Positions 35,773 through 45,159 of a DNA stretch of 64,000 bases are shown piece by piece. Below the pieces are notes generated by a model. That model made no database searches. It saw only the letters and a program-made list of their open reading frames with translations, and was not told where the DNA came from. Numbering within the stretch: position 1 is the first letter of the stretch; each line of letters begins with the position of its first letter. The DNA comes from Bradyrhizobium guangdongense (GTDB lineage: Bacteria; Pseudomonadota; Alphaproteobacteria; Rhizobiales; Xanthobacteraceae). The stretch lies in NCBI RefSeq assembly GCF_004114975.1, contig NZ_CP030052.1, positions 372,001 to 436,000 on the forward strand. The letters are read 5' to 3'. The position numbers and the translations under genes were made by a program.

Positions 35773-36582
35773 TTACCCCTTCAGGCCCGATGCACCGGTA
35801 ACACGGGACGGCTCTCGACTGAGCAGTCGAAACTTCTCAACCCAAGACTTGGCCTGGAACGCCAATGCGCGAGCGTCAGTGGAAAGCGTGACGAATCGAA
35901 AGCCACGCGTGACCATGCGCCACGCTTGTTCGGGACCAGGTGCGAAAATGCCTGCAATCAGACCCTTCTTAATGCACCCCTTCAAAACGCGATCGATGGC
36001 AGCGTCCACCTCGGTATCAAACTCCTCCAGCTGCGGCTTCCTGTTCAGGGACAGCGAGAGATCGCCTGGTCCGATATAGACACCATCCAGACCTGGCACA
36101 TCAAGAATACTCTCGATGTTGGCGACGGCTTCAGCGGTTTCAATCATAGCGATGACGCTGAGCTCCCGGTTCGCATGCGCAGCATAGTCCTCGCCATAGG
36201 CCGTCGCCGCACGGACGGGGCCTAAGCTGCGCTGGCCCATCGGTGGATATTTGCAATATTGGACGAGGCGCTCAGCGTCCGCTGCCGTGTTGACCATAGG
36301 GCATGTCACACCAAGAGCACCTGCATCAAGCGCTTTCATGATGATTGCCGGGTCGAGCCAGGGGATGCGTACCAACGGGAGCACGTCCACGGCCGTAATG
36401 GCTTGTAGCATCGCGACGGCGGCATCGTACCCGATGAGACCATGCTGCAGGTCAAGCGTGATTACGTCGAAGCCTTGTCGAGCATAAAGTTCTGCCGAAA
36501 ACGCATCGGGGATCGCGCAATAGCCGTTCAGTAAATGGCCATTTTCGGCCATGCGGCGATTTAGTCCTCGAAAGGGGGCCAT
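35773..36582 (-). CDS. HpcH/HpaI-family aldolase
   Basis: 269 aa, class II metal-dependent aldolase that releases pyruvate from 4-hydroxy-2-oxo acids, or acts on related hydroxy acids. Motifs: GYCAIPDAFSAELYARQGFD; TLDLQHGLIGYDAA with the catalytic His-type motif; PLVRIPWLDPA; ALGVTCPMVNTAADA; MIETAEAVANIESI with metal Glu; and YIGPGDLSLSLN with metal Asp. It lies upstream of leuC1 on the same strand (gap 171 bp containing site A). A hydratase-then-aldolase order is chemically sensible for a pyruvate-yielding pathway. A weaker copy of the motif (36770-36787) lies upstream. Confidence 0.92.
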   Translation of the reverse strand: MAPFRGLNRRMAENGHLLNGYCAIPDAFSAELYARQGFDVITLDLQHGLIGYDAAVAMLQAITAVDVLPLVRIPWLDPAIIMKALDAGALGVTCPMVNTAADAERLVQYCKYPPMGQRSLGPVRAATAYGEDYAAHANRELSVIAMIETAEAVANIESILDVPGLDGVYIGPGDLSLSLNRKPQLEEFDTEVDAAIDRVLKGCIKKGLIAGIFAPGPEQAWRMVTRGFRFVTLSTDARALAFQAKSWVEKFRLLSREPSRVTGASGLKG

Positions 36583-36833
36583 AAGGAAGCTTTCTTTGCT
36601 GTGAATATGACGACTGGCCTCGATATCCTGTTGACGGCTGCTGGCATCGGAATGTCGTCGACGCCGCGCGCAACAAGTACACCACTGACCGCGTGATCAC
36701 TTGACTGCTCCGATTGCGCCGGCAACCGCGCCTTGTTGTGCGCCGGAGCGGATTAGACCCTCAAGAACTCTAGACAAGCTTTTGCAAAAGGTCTGTCGCC
36801 AGTGGCGAACTTCTCATGCGCTCGATTTGCCAG

Positions 36834-37226
36834 CTAGCTGGTGGCTACCGCAACATAGCGCTTTGGCGTCACGCCGTGGACACGCTTGAAGTGCTTCGTG
36901 AAGTGACTTTGGTCAACGAAACCGACCTCGTAAGCTACTTGTGCCGCTGGCTCTCCCTGAAGAAGAAGATCAGCGCCGCGCGCGACGCGCCGTTTTATCA
37001 GATAGGCATGGGGCGTTACTCCCAAATCTCTTCGGAATGCCCTAATCAGTTGAAAGATACTTGCGCCCGTCTGACGCTCAAGATCGCGAAGCGTAATCCT
37101 GATCTCAGGGCTCTTCTTAATAAACGCGAGCGCAACTTCTGTAATGCTTCCGTCAGGGTCGCCGGGCGGAGCAGAGAATGCGTCTGCCGATACGACTGCC
37201 GTTTCCATCCCACAAGTCATGTCCAA
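36834..37226 (-). CDS. Short AraC-family DNA-binding protein
   Basis: 130 aa. Only the AraC/XylS double helix-turn-helix is present: ITLRDLERQTGASIFQLIRA, FRRDLGVTPHAYLIKRRV, and PAAQVAYEVGFVDQSHFTKH with FKRVHGVTPKRY. No effector domain. The frame stays open upstream to a TAG near 37344 with coding-like sequence but no ATG or GTG (a TTG at 37232 is the only other option). It may be a naturally short MarA/SoxS-type regulator or the remains of a longer one. It is divergent from the LysR gene and upstream of the aldolase gene. Confidence 0.8.
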   Translation of the reverse strand: MDMTCGMETAVVSADAFSAPPGDPDGSITEVALAFIKKSPEIRITLRDLERQTGASIFQLIRAFRRDLGVTPHAYLIKRRVARGADLLLQGEPAAQVAYEVGFVDQSHFTKHFKRVHGVTPKRYVAVATS

Positions 37227-37359
37227 CTCTTGCTGCAGTGGACGAGTTTCATCGCGGGGCTGAGGATGAAGGCGATCAGCATGCCGCGCAAAGCAAGTTA
37301 ACTGATGACTTGCATGAGTTTTTGCGATATAAGCGAAAACCTAGGGAGAATAATGGGTT

Positions 37360-38235
37360 ATGGGCCAATACTTGCCCATGAATGCGCTACGAGCCTTCGA
37401 TGCTGCGGCGCGTCATGGCAATTTCAGTCGAGCGGCGGAAGAGCTTTGCATTACCCAAGGGGCCGTCAGCAGGCATATCGCGGTACTTGAGACCCACCTC
37501 GGAATAAAGTTATTTGTTCGTAAGCATCGTCGCATCGAACTGACGGAAGAGGCTCGACGATATCATAAGCGGCTTCAGGTTGCGTTTGACGAGATAAGGT
37601 CCGCGACGTCCGAGATCTGCGCGTCGTCAAAACACAATGTCCTAAAGCTTAGGTGTTTACCCACCTTTGCCATGCGCTGGTTGATCCCTCGCCTCGCGAG
37701 GTTTCGCGAGCAATATCCGCAGGTGGAAATTCAGGTCTCAACCTCACAACAATCCCCTGCCAATTTTGAAGCGCAAGGCATCGATGCCTCGATCGAGTAC
37801 GGATTGGGCCAGTGGCCTGGGCTCGAGGCCAAACATCTGTTCGACGAACTGCTCATCGTCGTATGCGGCCCCAAGCTTGCGAATGGAATGCCGGTCCCGC
37901 GCTATCCGCACGAACTCGATCATCACGTTCTTCTCCATTCCTTGCAGCGCCCGGATTTTTGGCGGCAATGGCTCCAGACTGCAGGCGCGCCGCAGGTCCC
38001 GGCCAACACGGGCCTACGATTTGAAAACTCGGGGCTCGCGTGCCAAGCAGCTATCGACGGCCTTGGTATTGCAATTGTGCATCTTCCCTTGATTGAAAGG
38101 GATCTCGAAACCGGCCGACTGATCGCACCGTTCAATCTCATTGTCCGCAACCAGATGGCATTCTATCTCGCTTATCCAACCGAAAAGAGCGATTTGCCGG
38201 CACTTGTCGCGTTCCGCGCAATGGCTGCTCGGTGA
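37360..38235 (+). CDS. LysR-family regulator, GcvA type
   Basis: 291 aa. N-terminal winged HTH (MNALRAFDAAARHGNFSRAA, EELCITQGAVSRHIAVLETH, LGIKLFVR) with the GcvA-like RxIELTEEARRY wing. The C-terminal periplasmic-binding-like effector domain has LKLRCLPTFAMRWLIPRLAR, DASIEYGLGQWPGLEAKHLF and ENSGLACQAAIDGLGIAI. It is divergent from the AraC gene and precedes the Liv transporter genes on the same strand, so it is a candidate regulator for the surrounding catabolic units. Confidence 0.93.
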   Translation: MGQYLPMNALRAFDAAARHGNFSRAAEELCITQGAVSRHIAVLETHLGIKLFVRKHRRIELTEEARRYHKRLQVAFDEIRSATSEICASSKHNVLKLRCLPTFAMRWLIPRLARFREQYPQVEIQVSTSQQSPANFEAQGIDASIEYGLGQWPGLEAKHLFDELLIVVCGPKLANGMPVPRYPHELDHHVLLHSLQRPDFWRQWLQTAGAPQVPANTGLRFENSGLACQAAIDGLGIAIVHLPLIERDLETGRLIAPFNLIVRNQMAFYLAYPTEKSDLPALVAFRAMAAR

Positions 38236-38505
38236 GGCGGCGGCAACCGTCAGATCCATCGATCTGAAATGGACGGGAAAGAAGCGACTCTCAGCCCCGG
38301 ACATGGACCTTGTGACATCCGCGTAATATAGCGTGAGCAGCCCTTAACTGGTCTGCCCTCCGCGACCTGCGACTAACAGTCCCGGCGTCCCGCAAGATTA
38401 TACAAGAATGCACTCCTCTAATGCCCTCTATCTGGGCCGAACGATGGGCGCAGTCGTCGCCTTGCTTGCGGCGCATGGCGGTGCACAAATAGGGGGACGG
38501 AAACA

Positions 38506-39695
38506 ATGAAGCGCTTCAGCTTGCTGGCCTTCGCGGCGGTTCTTGCCTCACTGTCCATTTCTACAGATGCGCATTCTGCCGAGGTCAAGATCGGCATCAT
38601 CGGCTCTTTTAGCGGCCCCTATGCCGAGTGGGGCGTCCAATTCAAACGAGCCGTTGACCTCTATGTCGAGAAGCACGGAGGAAAGCTTGGAGGCCACACC
38701 GTTGAGGTCCTCTATCGTGATTCTGGCGGCCCAAATCCCGCTCGAGCGAAACAACTCGCTCAAGAGCTGATCACCCGAGAGGGGGTACAATTTCTCGGCG
38801 GTATGGACTTCACGCCTAACGCGGTAGCCGTTGCCGATGTTGTGACGCAAGCGAAAATTCCCTTCGTCATTTTCAACGCAAATACCGCAGATACCACACG
38901 TAAATCGCCATATTTTTTAAGAGTGGGCTGCACCATCTGGCAATTGGCGTATGGCATCACGCGCTATGCTATTGATCAGGGCAAGAAGAAAGCTGTTGTC
39001 TTTGCCGTCGACTACGCCCCCGGTCACGACGCAATTGCAGCTTATGATGCCAATTACGGCAAGCTCGGCGGCAAGATCGTCGATGTCGTAAAGGTGCCTT
39101 TGGATACAACTGACTTCTCCAGCTACTTCCAGCGGCTGCAGGACGCGAACGCTGACGTTCTATTTACGTTCGTCCCGAACGGGCCCATCTCCGTTGCACT
39201 GTTCAAAGGGTATTTCGAGCGCGGCTTGGCACAACGGGGCTTGCAGTACTTTGGCCTCGGTGAAACCGAGGAGGCACCCCTCGCGGCATTGGGACAAACC
39301 GGCGAACTGGCCATCGGTGTATATTCCTCTCTCTTTTATGGTCCTCATTCGCCAGAAAGCACCGCGAATAAGGAGTTCGTCAATGCGCTGGAAGCAAAAT
39401 ACGGGAAGGGCGCCATACCTAATATCGGGACCGTTGAGGCGTGGGACGGCATACACCTGATCGCCCATATGACCGAAGCAACCGACGGGAAACTTGATGG
39501 TGAAAAAGCCTTGGCGGCCGCCAAAGGGTACTCCTGGGAGAGCCCGCGCGGATCGATCCGGTCGAACGGGACCTGATCCAAAACGTCTATATCCGAAAGG
39601 TCGAGAAGATCGACGGCGTCCTCGTAAATAAACAGGTCGCCGTAATTCCGAATCTCAAAGATCCCTGGAAGGAGGCCAATCCTGCCTCGCGCTGA
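38506..39695 (+). pseudogene. LivK-like ABC binding protein, frameshifted near its end
   Basis: Signal peptide (LLAFAAVLASLSISTDAHSA), then a type I periplasmic fold: VKIGIIGSFSGPYAEWGVQF, GGMDFTPNAVAVADV, VFAVDYAPGHDAIAAYDANY, FFGPHSPE-like loop. The frame stops at 39576 after GYSWESPRG. A different frame carries the expected end (RIDPVERDLIQNVYIRKVEK, PNLKDPWKEANPASR, stop 39693-39695), so a small indel near 39550 removes about 40 C-terminal residues. First gene of the branched-chain-type transporter operon. A shortened protein may still fold partly, so loss of function is probable but not proved. It could also be a sequencing error. Confidence 0.82.
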
Positions 39696-39816
39696 CGACG
39701 TTTAGGCGCGCGAAAATAGGGGAGTAGAATCAGGCCGCATGACTCCAGGCCAATGCGGCGGGACGTAATGGCCATTGGCAGCATGCTTGTGATGCAGGCG
39801 GTGTTTGAGGGATCAA

Positions 39817-40689
39817 GTGAATAGCTACTGGACGACGGGTATATCGCTTTTGATCGACGGCCTGTCCTTCGGGATGATCCTCTTTCTGATCTCCTCTGGC
39901 CTGACGATCACGCTCGGCGTGATGCGTCTTCTAAACATTGCACATTGTGGTTTCGCCATGATCGGCGGTTACACTGCACTCTCGCTCGTCAATCATTTTG
40001 GCCTGGGTTTGCTCGCCGCGCTTCCGATTGCTGTTGCAATCACGGCGATACTCGGGGCCATTCTTGAACGGACCGTATATCGATGGATCTATGAGACGAG
40101 TGCTCTCGGTCAAATCCTGATGACAATTGGCCTCACATTCATAATGATCGCCTCGATCAACGCCGGTTATGGCTCGCTGACGCATACATTACCAACGCCT
40201 GAATTCCTGGCGGGAGCATGGCATTTTGAAGAGATATCGATTTCTGCTTACCGTAGCTTTCTTTCAATCGTCAGCCTGACAATCGCAGGCCTGATTTGGT
40301 ACGTCATCGAACAGACCGATTTTGGCGCCCGCTTGCGCGCCTCCGTCGATAATCCGCGCATGGCTCGCTGTGTCGGGATCAATGTGCGGCGGGTGTTCGC
40401 TCAGACCTTCGTTGCTGGGTGCGCGTTAGCGGCCATAGCCGGCGTACTTGGAACGCAGATGCTGCCGCTGCAGCCATACTATGCCACGAACTATATGGTC
40501 ATGGTTTTGATCGTCGTTGCGGTTGGCGGCTTTGGCAGTCTCAAAGGATCGCTTATCGCCGCGCTCGGCTATAGCATCTTCGATACCTATTTTCGCTATC
40601 TCTTTCCGGCGGCCGGCGCTTTCGGCATCTACATTCTTCTGGCCCTCATTCTGTCCATTCGACCTTTTGGGCTTTATGGCCGTGCTTAA
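39817..40689 (+). CDS. LivH-type ABC permease
   Basis: 290 aa from GTG 39817, which has GAGGGA 4-10 bp upstream; a TTG at 39805 is less likely. Inner-membrane permease with about eight segments. Family motifs: SLLIDGLSFGMILFLISSGL; TLGVMRLLNIAHCGFAMIGG; DNPRMARCVGINVRRVFAQT (cytoplasmic loop contacting the ATPase); and VVAVGGFGSLKGSLIAALGY. Overlaps livM by 14 bp. Liv-type systems import amino acids, amides or aromatic acids; the catabolic neighbours suggest an aromatic or dicarboxylic substrate. Confidence 0.92.
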   Translation: MNSYWTTGISLLIDGLSFGMILFLISSGLTITLGVMRLLNIAHCGFAMIGGYTALSLVNHFGLGLLAALPIAVAITAILGAILERTVYRWIYETSALGQILMTIGLTFIMIASINAGYGSLTHTLPTPEFLAGAWHFEEISISAYRSFLSIVSLTIAGLIWYVIEQTDFGARLRASVDNPRMARCVGINVRRVFAQTFVAGCALAAIAGVLGTQMLPLQPYYATNYMVMVLIVVAVGGFGSLKGSLIAALGYSIFDTYFRYLFPAAGAFGIYILLALILSIRPFGLYGRA

Positions 40690-41695
40690 GGTAACTCCCT
40701 CAAAGGACACACCTAAACGGGACATCGCCGCGTCCTTTGGATCCCACCGCTTGGGACTTAGCGATGCGCTGGTGTGGGCGCTTGCAATTTTCGCTTATTT
40801 CTTCTTGGGCGCCTATCACCAGCTCGGCACCCAAGTCATCATCATGATCATCTTGGCTCTGTCGCTCGATCTCGCCATCGGTTACTCTGGAATCGAAAGT
40901 TTAGGTCATGCCGTCTTTTTTGGTATCGGAGCCTACGCCGCCGCCCTTTTTGCGCTCAATGTTTTATCTGAACCCTTGACCGGCCTTGTGGTAGGAGGGC
41001 TAGCTGCCGGCGCGTTCGGCTTCGTCACGGGTTTGCTGGTTCTTCGTGTTCGCGGCTTGACTCAAGTCATCCTCACGATCGCCATTGGTGCCGTCGTCCT
41101 CCAAGTTGCGACAACCTGGAAATCAGTAACGGGCGGAGATGATGGCCTTGCGGGGTATCAGGTCGCACCCATCTTGGGACGTTACTCGTTCGACCTCTAT
41201 GGCCATACTGCCTATCTCTATTCGCTTTGCGTGCTGGCCTTCGTGTTTGCCCTTGCCCGGATCTTGGTAAACTCGCCATTTGGATATGTTCTGCGTGGGA
41301 TACGCGACAACGACCAACGCATGCGCATGCTAGGCGTACCGGTCGCCGCACGGTTGCTTCTCATCTATTCGATTTCGGCAGCAATAGCGGGTGTGGCCGG
41401 TGCAATTTCCGCACAAGTCACCGGGCTTGTCGCAACCGACTCACTCTCATTCCTGCTATCCGGAAACGTCCTCATCATGTTGCTAATCGGCGGGATGGGG
41501 CGCCTGACCGGCGCATTCATTGGGGGCATTATTTTCGTCATTTTTTCTGATCGGGCCGCGGCGATAGACCCCTTCAATTGGTTGTTTATGCTGGGTGGAC
41601 TCCTCATTCTCGCCGTCAGGTTTACACCTCAAGGCGTTGGTCCCTGGATTGATCGTATGGGTGGCTATCTCCTCGATCGCAGGCGGAAACCATGA
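40676..41695 (+). CDS. LivM-type ABC permease
   Basis: 339 aa from ATG 40676 (MAVLKVTPSKDTPKRDIAAS), overlapping the livH end. About nine membrane segments. Motifs: IMIILALSLDLAIGYSGIES; LGHAVFFGIGAYAAALFAL; GLLVLRVRGLTQVILTIAIG; the EAA-like loop GIRDNDQRMRMLGVPVAARL; and IGGMGRLTGAFIGGII. Its stop overlaps the livG start (ATGA). Confidence 0.93.
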   Translation: MAVLKVTPSKDTPKRDIAASFGSHRLGLSDALVWALAIFAYFFLGAYHQLGTQVIIMIILALSLDLAIGYSGIESLGHAVFFGIGAYAAALFALNVLSEPLTGLVVGGLAAGAFGFVTGLLVLRVRGLTQVILTIAIGAVVLQVATTWKSVTGGDDGLAGYQVAPILGRYSFDLYGHTAYLYSLCVLAFVFALARILVNSPFGYVLRGIRDNDQRMRMLGVPVAARLLLIYSISAAIAGVAGAISAQVTGLVATDSLSFLLSGNVLIMLLIGGMGRLTGAFIGGIIFVIFSDRAAAIDPFNWLFMLGGLLILAVRFTPQGVGPWIDRMGGYLLDRRRKP

Positions 41696-42447
41696 ATGAT
41701 ACGGTCCTCGAAATCGTCGGTCTGCACAAAAGCTTCGGTGCTCTCGCCGTCACGCGTAATATCAACTTCCGCCTTGAGATTGGTGCAAGACACGCTCTGA
41801 TTGGTCCGAATGGCGCAGGAAAGACCACCCTTGTAAATCTCATCACGGGAGCGTTGGCTCCATCCTCTGGGTCGATCCGACTTGAAGGACGTGACATCAC
41901 ACGGTATTCGCCGCAACGCCGAGTCTCTCTGGGGCTCGCGCGAACGTTTCAAATAAACTCGCTATTCCCGTCCATGACGGTGGTCGAAAATATTGCCCTC
42001 GCGGTCGTTGCAAATATGCATATCGACGCAAAACTGTGGGGCGCGCTCAATAGGCGCAAGCAGGTTCTGATCGAACTCGAGCGGCTCCTAGACGTTTTTA
42101 ACCTCAGTGGTTCGGCATGCCAATTGATTTCCAATCTCGCATATGGTCAACGGCGGCTCGTTGAGCTCGCGCTGGCGCTGGCTCTCAAGCCAAAGGTGCT
42201 CATTCTCGACGAACCTGCTGCTGGCTTGCCGAAAGAAGACAGCGGAAAACTTTCGGAATTGCTGCGGCGGTTGCCCGCCGACCTCGCAGTCATCGTCATC
42301 GAGCACGACATGCAGATCGTTTTTGGTTTCGCTGACCGTATCACGGTGTTGGCAGAGGGAAGCGTGCTGACGCAGGGAACCCCGTCCGAGATTCGAGCAG
42401 ATGCTAAGGTACGAGAGGTTTACCTCGGACAGGCGCGCAATGACTGA
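41692..42447 (+). CDS. LivG-type ABC ATPase
   Basis: 251 aa. Walker A GPNGAGKTT, Q-loop ARTFQINSLFPSM, signature LAYGQRRLVELALAL, Walker B LILDEPAAGLPKED, switch His IVIEHDMQIVF. The signature LSxGQ reads LAYGQ, as is common in LivG. It overlaps livM by 4 bp and livF by 8 bp and pairs with LivF as the ATPase heterodimer. Confidence 0.93.
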   Translation: MNDTVLEIVGLHKSFGALAVTRNINFRLEIGARHALIGPNGAGKTTLVNLITGALAPSSGSIRLEGRDITRYSPQRRVSLGLARTFQINSLFPSMTVVENIALAVVANMHIDAKLWGALNRRKQVLIELERLLDVFNLSGSACQLISNLAYGQRRLVELALALALKPKVLILDEPAAGLPKEDSGKLSELLRRLPADLAVIVIEHDMQIVFGFADRITVLAEGSVLTQGTPSEIRADAKVREVYLGQARND

Positions 42448-43147
42448 TTTGCTGAGACTGGAAGCTGTCACCGCAGGATATGGCTATGGCGCCGCGGCTA
42501 TTGAAAACGTGGCTCTTTCGCTCCCGAGAGGGTCGTCATTGGCCGTGTTGGGACGCAATGGTGTCGGCAAGACGTCCCTGCTTGCGACCATTATGGGCCT
42601 AACGCAAATGGCCTCCGGCAAGATCACATTTGACGGCGGCGAGATCGGAGGCATCGATACCTACGAGCGGGCTCGCCTGGGCCTCGGTTACGTGCCTCAG
42701 GAACGAGAGATCTTTCCTTCCCTGACGGTAGAGGAAAACCTTTCCGTTGCAAGGGTTGATCGGGGAAAGTGGAACATTGAATCCGTGTTTGAGCTATTCC
42801 CCCGGCTTGCTGAGCGACGGCAGAACTTCGGAAATCATTTGTCGGGTGGAGAGCAGCAGATGCTGGCTGTCGGCCGAGCGCTCGTCAGCAATCCCGCTTT
42901 GCTTATTCTCGACGAGCCGTTCGAAGGATTGGCTCCGGTCATTGTTGACCAGCTTGTGGAAGCGCTCAAACGCATCAGAAAAGAAAGCGATATGACGTTT
43001 ATCCTCGTAGAACACCATGTTGATCTAGCGCTGTCACTAACGGTCCAGGCCCTAATTCTGGATCGAGGCCAAGTGGTTTGGAACGGCAAAAGCAACGATC
43101 TGGCGGGCAATAAGTCCGTTCTATCGAGCCTCGTTGGCATCAGCTAG
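42440..43147 (+). CDS. LivF-type ABC ATPase
   Basis: 235 aa from ATG 42440 (MTDLLRLEAVTAGYGYGAAA); an upstream in-frame start at 42401 lies deep in livG. Walker A GRNGVGKTS, Q-loop YVPQEREIFPSL, signature LSGGEQQMLAVGRAL, Walker B LILDEPFEGLAP, switch His LVEHHVDLAL. Last gene of the Liv operon; a small hairpin follows the stop. Confidence 0.93.
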   Translation: MTDLLRLEAVTAGYGYGAAAIENVALSLPRGSSLAVLGRNGVGKTSLLATIMGLTQMASGKITFDGGEIGGIDTYERARLGLGYVPQEREIFPSLTVEENLSVARVDRGKWNIESVFELFPRLAERRQNFGNHLSGGEQQMLAVGRALVSNPALLILDEPFEGLAPVIVDQLVEALKRIRKESDMTFILVEHHVDLALSLTVQALILDRGQVVWNGKSNDLAGNKSVLSSLVGIS

Positions 43148-43164
43148 GGAGGTAGACGACCTCC
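43148..43164 (+). terminator. Short hairpin after livF
   Basis: GGAGGT (43148-43153) pairs with ACCTCC (43159-43164), loop of 5 nt, directly after the stop. No T run, so it may only be a weak terminator or a 3'-end structure between the convergent livF and SDR genes. Confidence 0.3.
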
Positions 43165-43201
43165 GATTACATACCTACCGGCAACGATACCAGTGCCGAG
43201 G

Positions 43202-43981
43202 TTACGGTACGGGACAATTGCCTCCATCGACATTAATGGCTGTTCCCGTTACGAACGAGGCTAGGTCCGAGGCTAGAAAGCAGGCCACATTCGCAACCTC
43301 GGTCACAGTTCCAAGCCGACCGAGACGCACGCTCTTTCCTTTCTGCAAAACGAAGTCTTCGTAGCTCGCTTGCGGTGCGGTGGACCGGTGCATTCGTTTC
43401 CACTGGTCGGTTTCGATCGATCCAAGGCAGATGGCGTTGATAAGGACGTTATCCGGCGCGCATTCGTTAGCCAGCAGCTTCGTCATGGATAGGCCGGCCG
43501 CCCGGCTCAGCGCCGACGGAGCGGCGCCGGTACCGGCCTTTGCCGCAATGCTGAGAATATTGACAACTCGTCCCCAGCGTCTTGCTCGCATTCCAGAGAG
43601 GCAACGCTGAGTTAAGTAAAGTGCCCCTCCGACTTTCAGCATGAAATCGGACTGGAGTGCGTCCCACTCAACTCCCGATATTGGCTCGTGGGCAGCGTTG
43701 CCTGCGTTGTTAACGAGGACGTCAACATGACTGAAGTCGGGGGAGAGCCTCGACCAGGCCTGGTCAATCTGCAATTTGTTTCCGAGATCACATGAGATTC
43801 CAATCACGCGCTGACCGGTTGTGCTACTTATCTGGTCGGCGGTATCACTCACTTGTTGTTTATCTCGGGCGAGAATTGCAACAGAAGCGCCGGCCTCGGC
43901 GAACGCCAGAGCTATCGCTCGGCCAATGCCTCGGCTTCCGCCCGTTACGATTGCGGTTCGGCTTTTCAGCGAAATCTGCAC
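43202..43981 (-). CDS. SDR-family oxidoreductase with altered active site
   Basis: 259 aa Rossmann-fold protein. The cofactor motif TGGSRGIGRAIALAFAEAG is intact; an R at the end of beta-2 (LARDKQQ) suggests NADP. NNAG and NILSIAAK (catalytic Ser) are present. The YxxxK pair is replaced: the aligned segment reads APSALSRAAG, so Tyr becomes Ser and Lys becomes Arg. C-terminal GTAINVDGG is normal. Either a divergent SDR with other chemistry or a non-catalytic member. It is 72 bp downstream of the lyase gene on the same strand, so probably co-transcribed. Confidence 0.85.
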   Translation of the reverse strand: MQISLKSRTAIVTGGSRGIGRAIALAFAEAGASVAILARDKQQVSDTADQISSTTGQRVIGISCDLGNKLQIDQAWSRLSPDFSHVDVLVNNAGNAAHEPISGVEWDALQSDFMLKVGGALYLTQRCLSGMRARRWGRVVNILSIAAKAGTGAAPSALSRAAGLSMTKLLANECAPDNVLINAICLGSIETDQWKRMHRSTAPQASYEDFVLQKGKSVRLGRLGTVTEVANVACFLASDLASFVTGTAINVDGGNCPVP

Positions 43982-44053
43982 TAAACTATCCTTGCTTGCT
44001 CTAGCACCGAGATTTCCATCGCAGCAGTCCGAAAATGCGGAACCGCGGACGAG

Positions 44054-45001
44054 TTACGTGGCGGGCGCAGAGGCCTGGGACCGGGCAACTTTGTCGAGCG
44101 CCTGCCAGTCTCGAAGTCCGACCGCCTCAGCAAAGGCCGCGCGAGCCGCCGGAAAATCGGCCAGTGCCGGGAGAGGGGACCCGTCGGCCGTGGACAACAA
44201 CAACCCTGCGAGCGCGCTCGCCATCGCTTCTGTGGTCCGCAGCATCAAATAACTCGGATAAGCGATAAGATCGTAGCCCATCACAAAGAGATCTTGTGCC
44301 CGCGGCAGTTGCGCTTTCCCATCTTCAGTTAGGGCAAGCAGCTGGTGTTTCCCCCGGAAGGCACTCCCAACCGTCACGAGATCGTCATGTGCTTTCAATC
44401 CTGGAATAAATACACCATCCGCGCCCGCGGCTAAGCTGCGCTCCGCTCGCTTTAGGGCGCCATCTAGGCCAAGCGTTGTTAAGGAGTCCGTGCGGGCGAT
44501 AATCAACATGTCGCCTGAACTGCGGGCATCAACAGCTGCCCGAAGCTTTGTTTCGAATTCTGCCATCGCGACAACAGCAGGAGCAGGATTATCGCCGGGT
44601 TGCTTGCTCGGGCGAGCCTGGTCCTCCAGGATCACGGCGCCAACACCAAGCGCCTCGTACGCGCGGATCATGCGAACAACGCTCTTGATGTCACCGTAGC
44701 CGTCATCGCCATCGGTGATGAAGGGTAGATCGGAGGCCGCCGCAATATCCTGAATACCGGCGACCATCTCGCCAAGCGCCGCAATGCCTAGGTCCGGCAA
44801 CCCGTAACGGGCAGCAAGCATTGCCGACCCACCAATTGCAAACGCTTTGAACCCAGCCCGCCCTATCAGCCGGGCGGCAAAAGCATCTTGAGCAACCGGA
44901 AGGACGAGCGGTCGTCCGGCTTCCATGACCTTGCGCAGAGGAATACGAGCTTTCAAAAGACACCCAATGATGCGAGTACGGCAACGACGCGAGTCCGACA
45001 A
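44054..45001 (-). CDS. PEP-mutase/isocitrate-lyase superfamily lyase
   Basis: 315 aa TIM-barrel protein. Family motifs: GRPLVLPVAQDAFAARLIGR; FAIGGSAMLAARYGLPDLG; ITDGDDGYGDIKSVVRMIRA (metal-binding Asp cluster); VGAVILEDQARPSKQPGDNP; and IIARTDSLTTLGLDGALKRA. The family includes 2-methylisocitrate lyase, 2,3-dimethylmalate lyase, oxaloacetate decarboxylase and PEP mutase. The KKCGH catalytic loop of C-C lyases is not present; after EDQ the sequence is ARPSKQPGDN. Beside LeuCD-type hydratases it is a good candidate for a citramalate- or dimethylmalate-type cleavage yielding pyruvate, but the altered loop leaves the reaction open. Site C lies about 105 bp upstream. Confidence 0.87.
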   Translation of the reverse strand: MSDSRRCRTRIIGCLLKARIPLRKVMEAGRPLVLPVAQDAFAARLIGRAGFKAFAIGGSAMLAARYGLPDLGIAALGEMVAGIQDIAAASDLPFITDGDDGYGDIKSVVRMIRAYEALGVGAVILEDQARPSKQPGDNPAPAVVAMAEFETKLRAAVDARSSGDMLIIARTDSLTTLGLDGALKRAERSLAAGADGVFIPGLKAHDDLVTVGSAFRGKHQLLALTEDGKAQLPRAQDLFVMGYDLIAYPSYLMLRTTEAMASALAGLLLSTADGSPLPALADFPAARAAFAEAVGLRDWQALDKVARSQASAPAT

Positions 45002-45105
45002 CCGTGAAAGCGGTTAGTGAAGGTCGCTCCAGTGCAGAAGACCATCGTTGGACTCAGCACGTTTCATAAAGCACGTGTACTATCAACCGACAGGCGCCGG
45101 CATCA

Positions 45106-45121
45106 CTAGGAGAAAATTGCA
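45106..45121 (-). promoter_or_regulatory. Shared regulatory motif, site C (before the lyase gene)
   Basis: CTAGGAGAAAATTGCA on the plus strand, 105-120 bp upstream of the lyase start. 15 of 16 bases match site D. The AGGAG inside it is not a ribosome-binding site, because the genes it precedes are on the minus strand. Confidence 0.55.
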
Positions 45122-45142
45122 CGATGGGCTGCCCCGATAGCA

Positions 45143-45159
45143 TTGCAATTTCTTGCTAG
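45143..45159 (+). promoter_or_regulatory. Shared regulatory motif, site B (facing the SDR gene)
   Basis: TTGCAATTTCTTGCTAG on the plus strand, the inverted orientation of site C 22 bp away. 16 of 17 bases match site A. The pair points in both directions of the divergent region; the SDR start is about 390 bp away. Confidence 0.55.

Noticed and set aside
45106..45121. AGGAG in sites C and D as a Shine-Dalgarno sequence
   Set aside because: It is on the plus strand with no plus-strand start codon at proper distance; the genes it precedes are on the minus strand.
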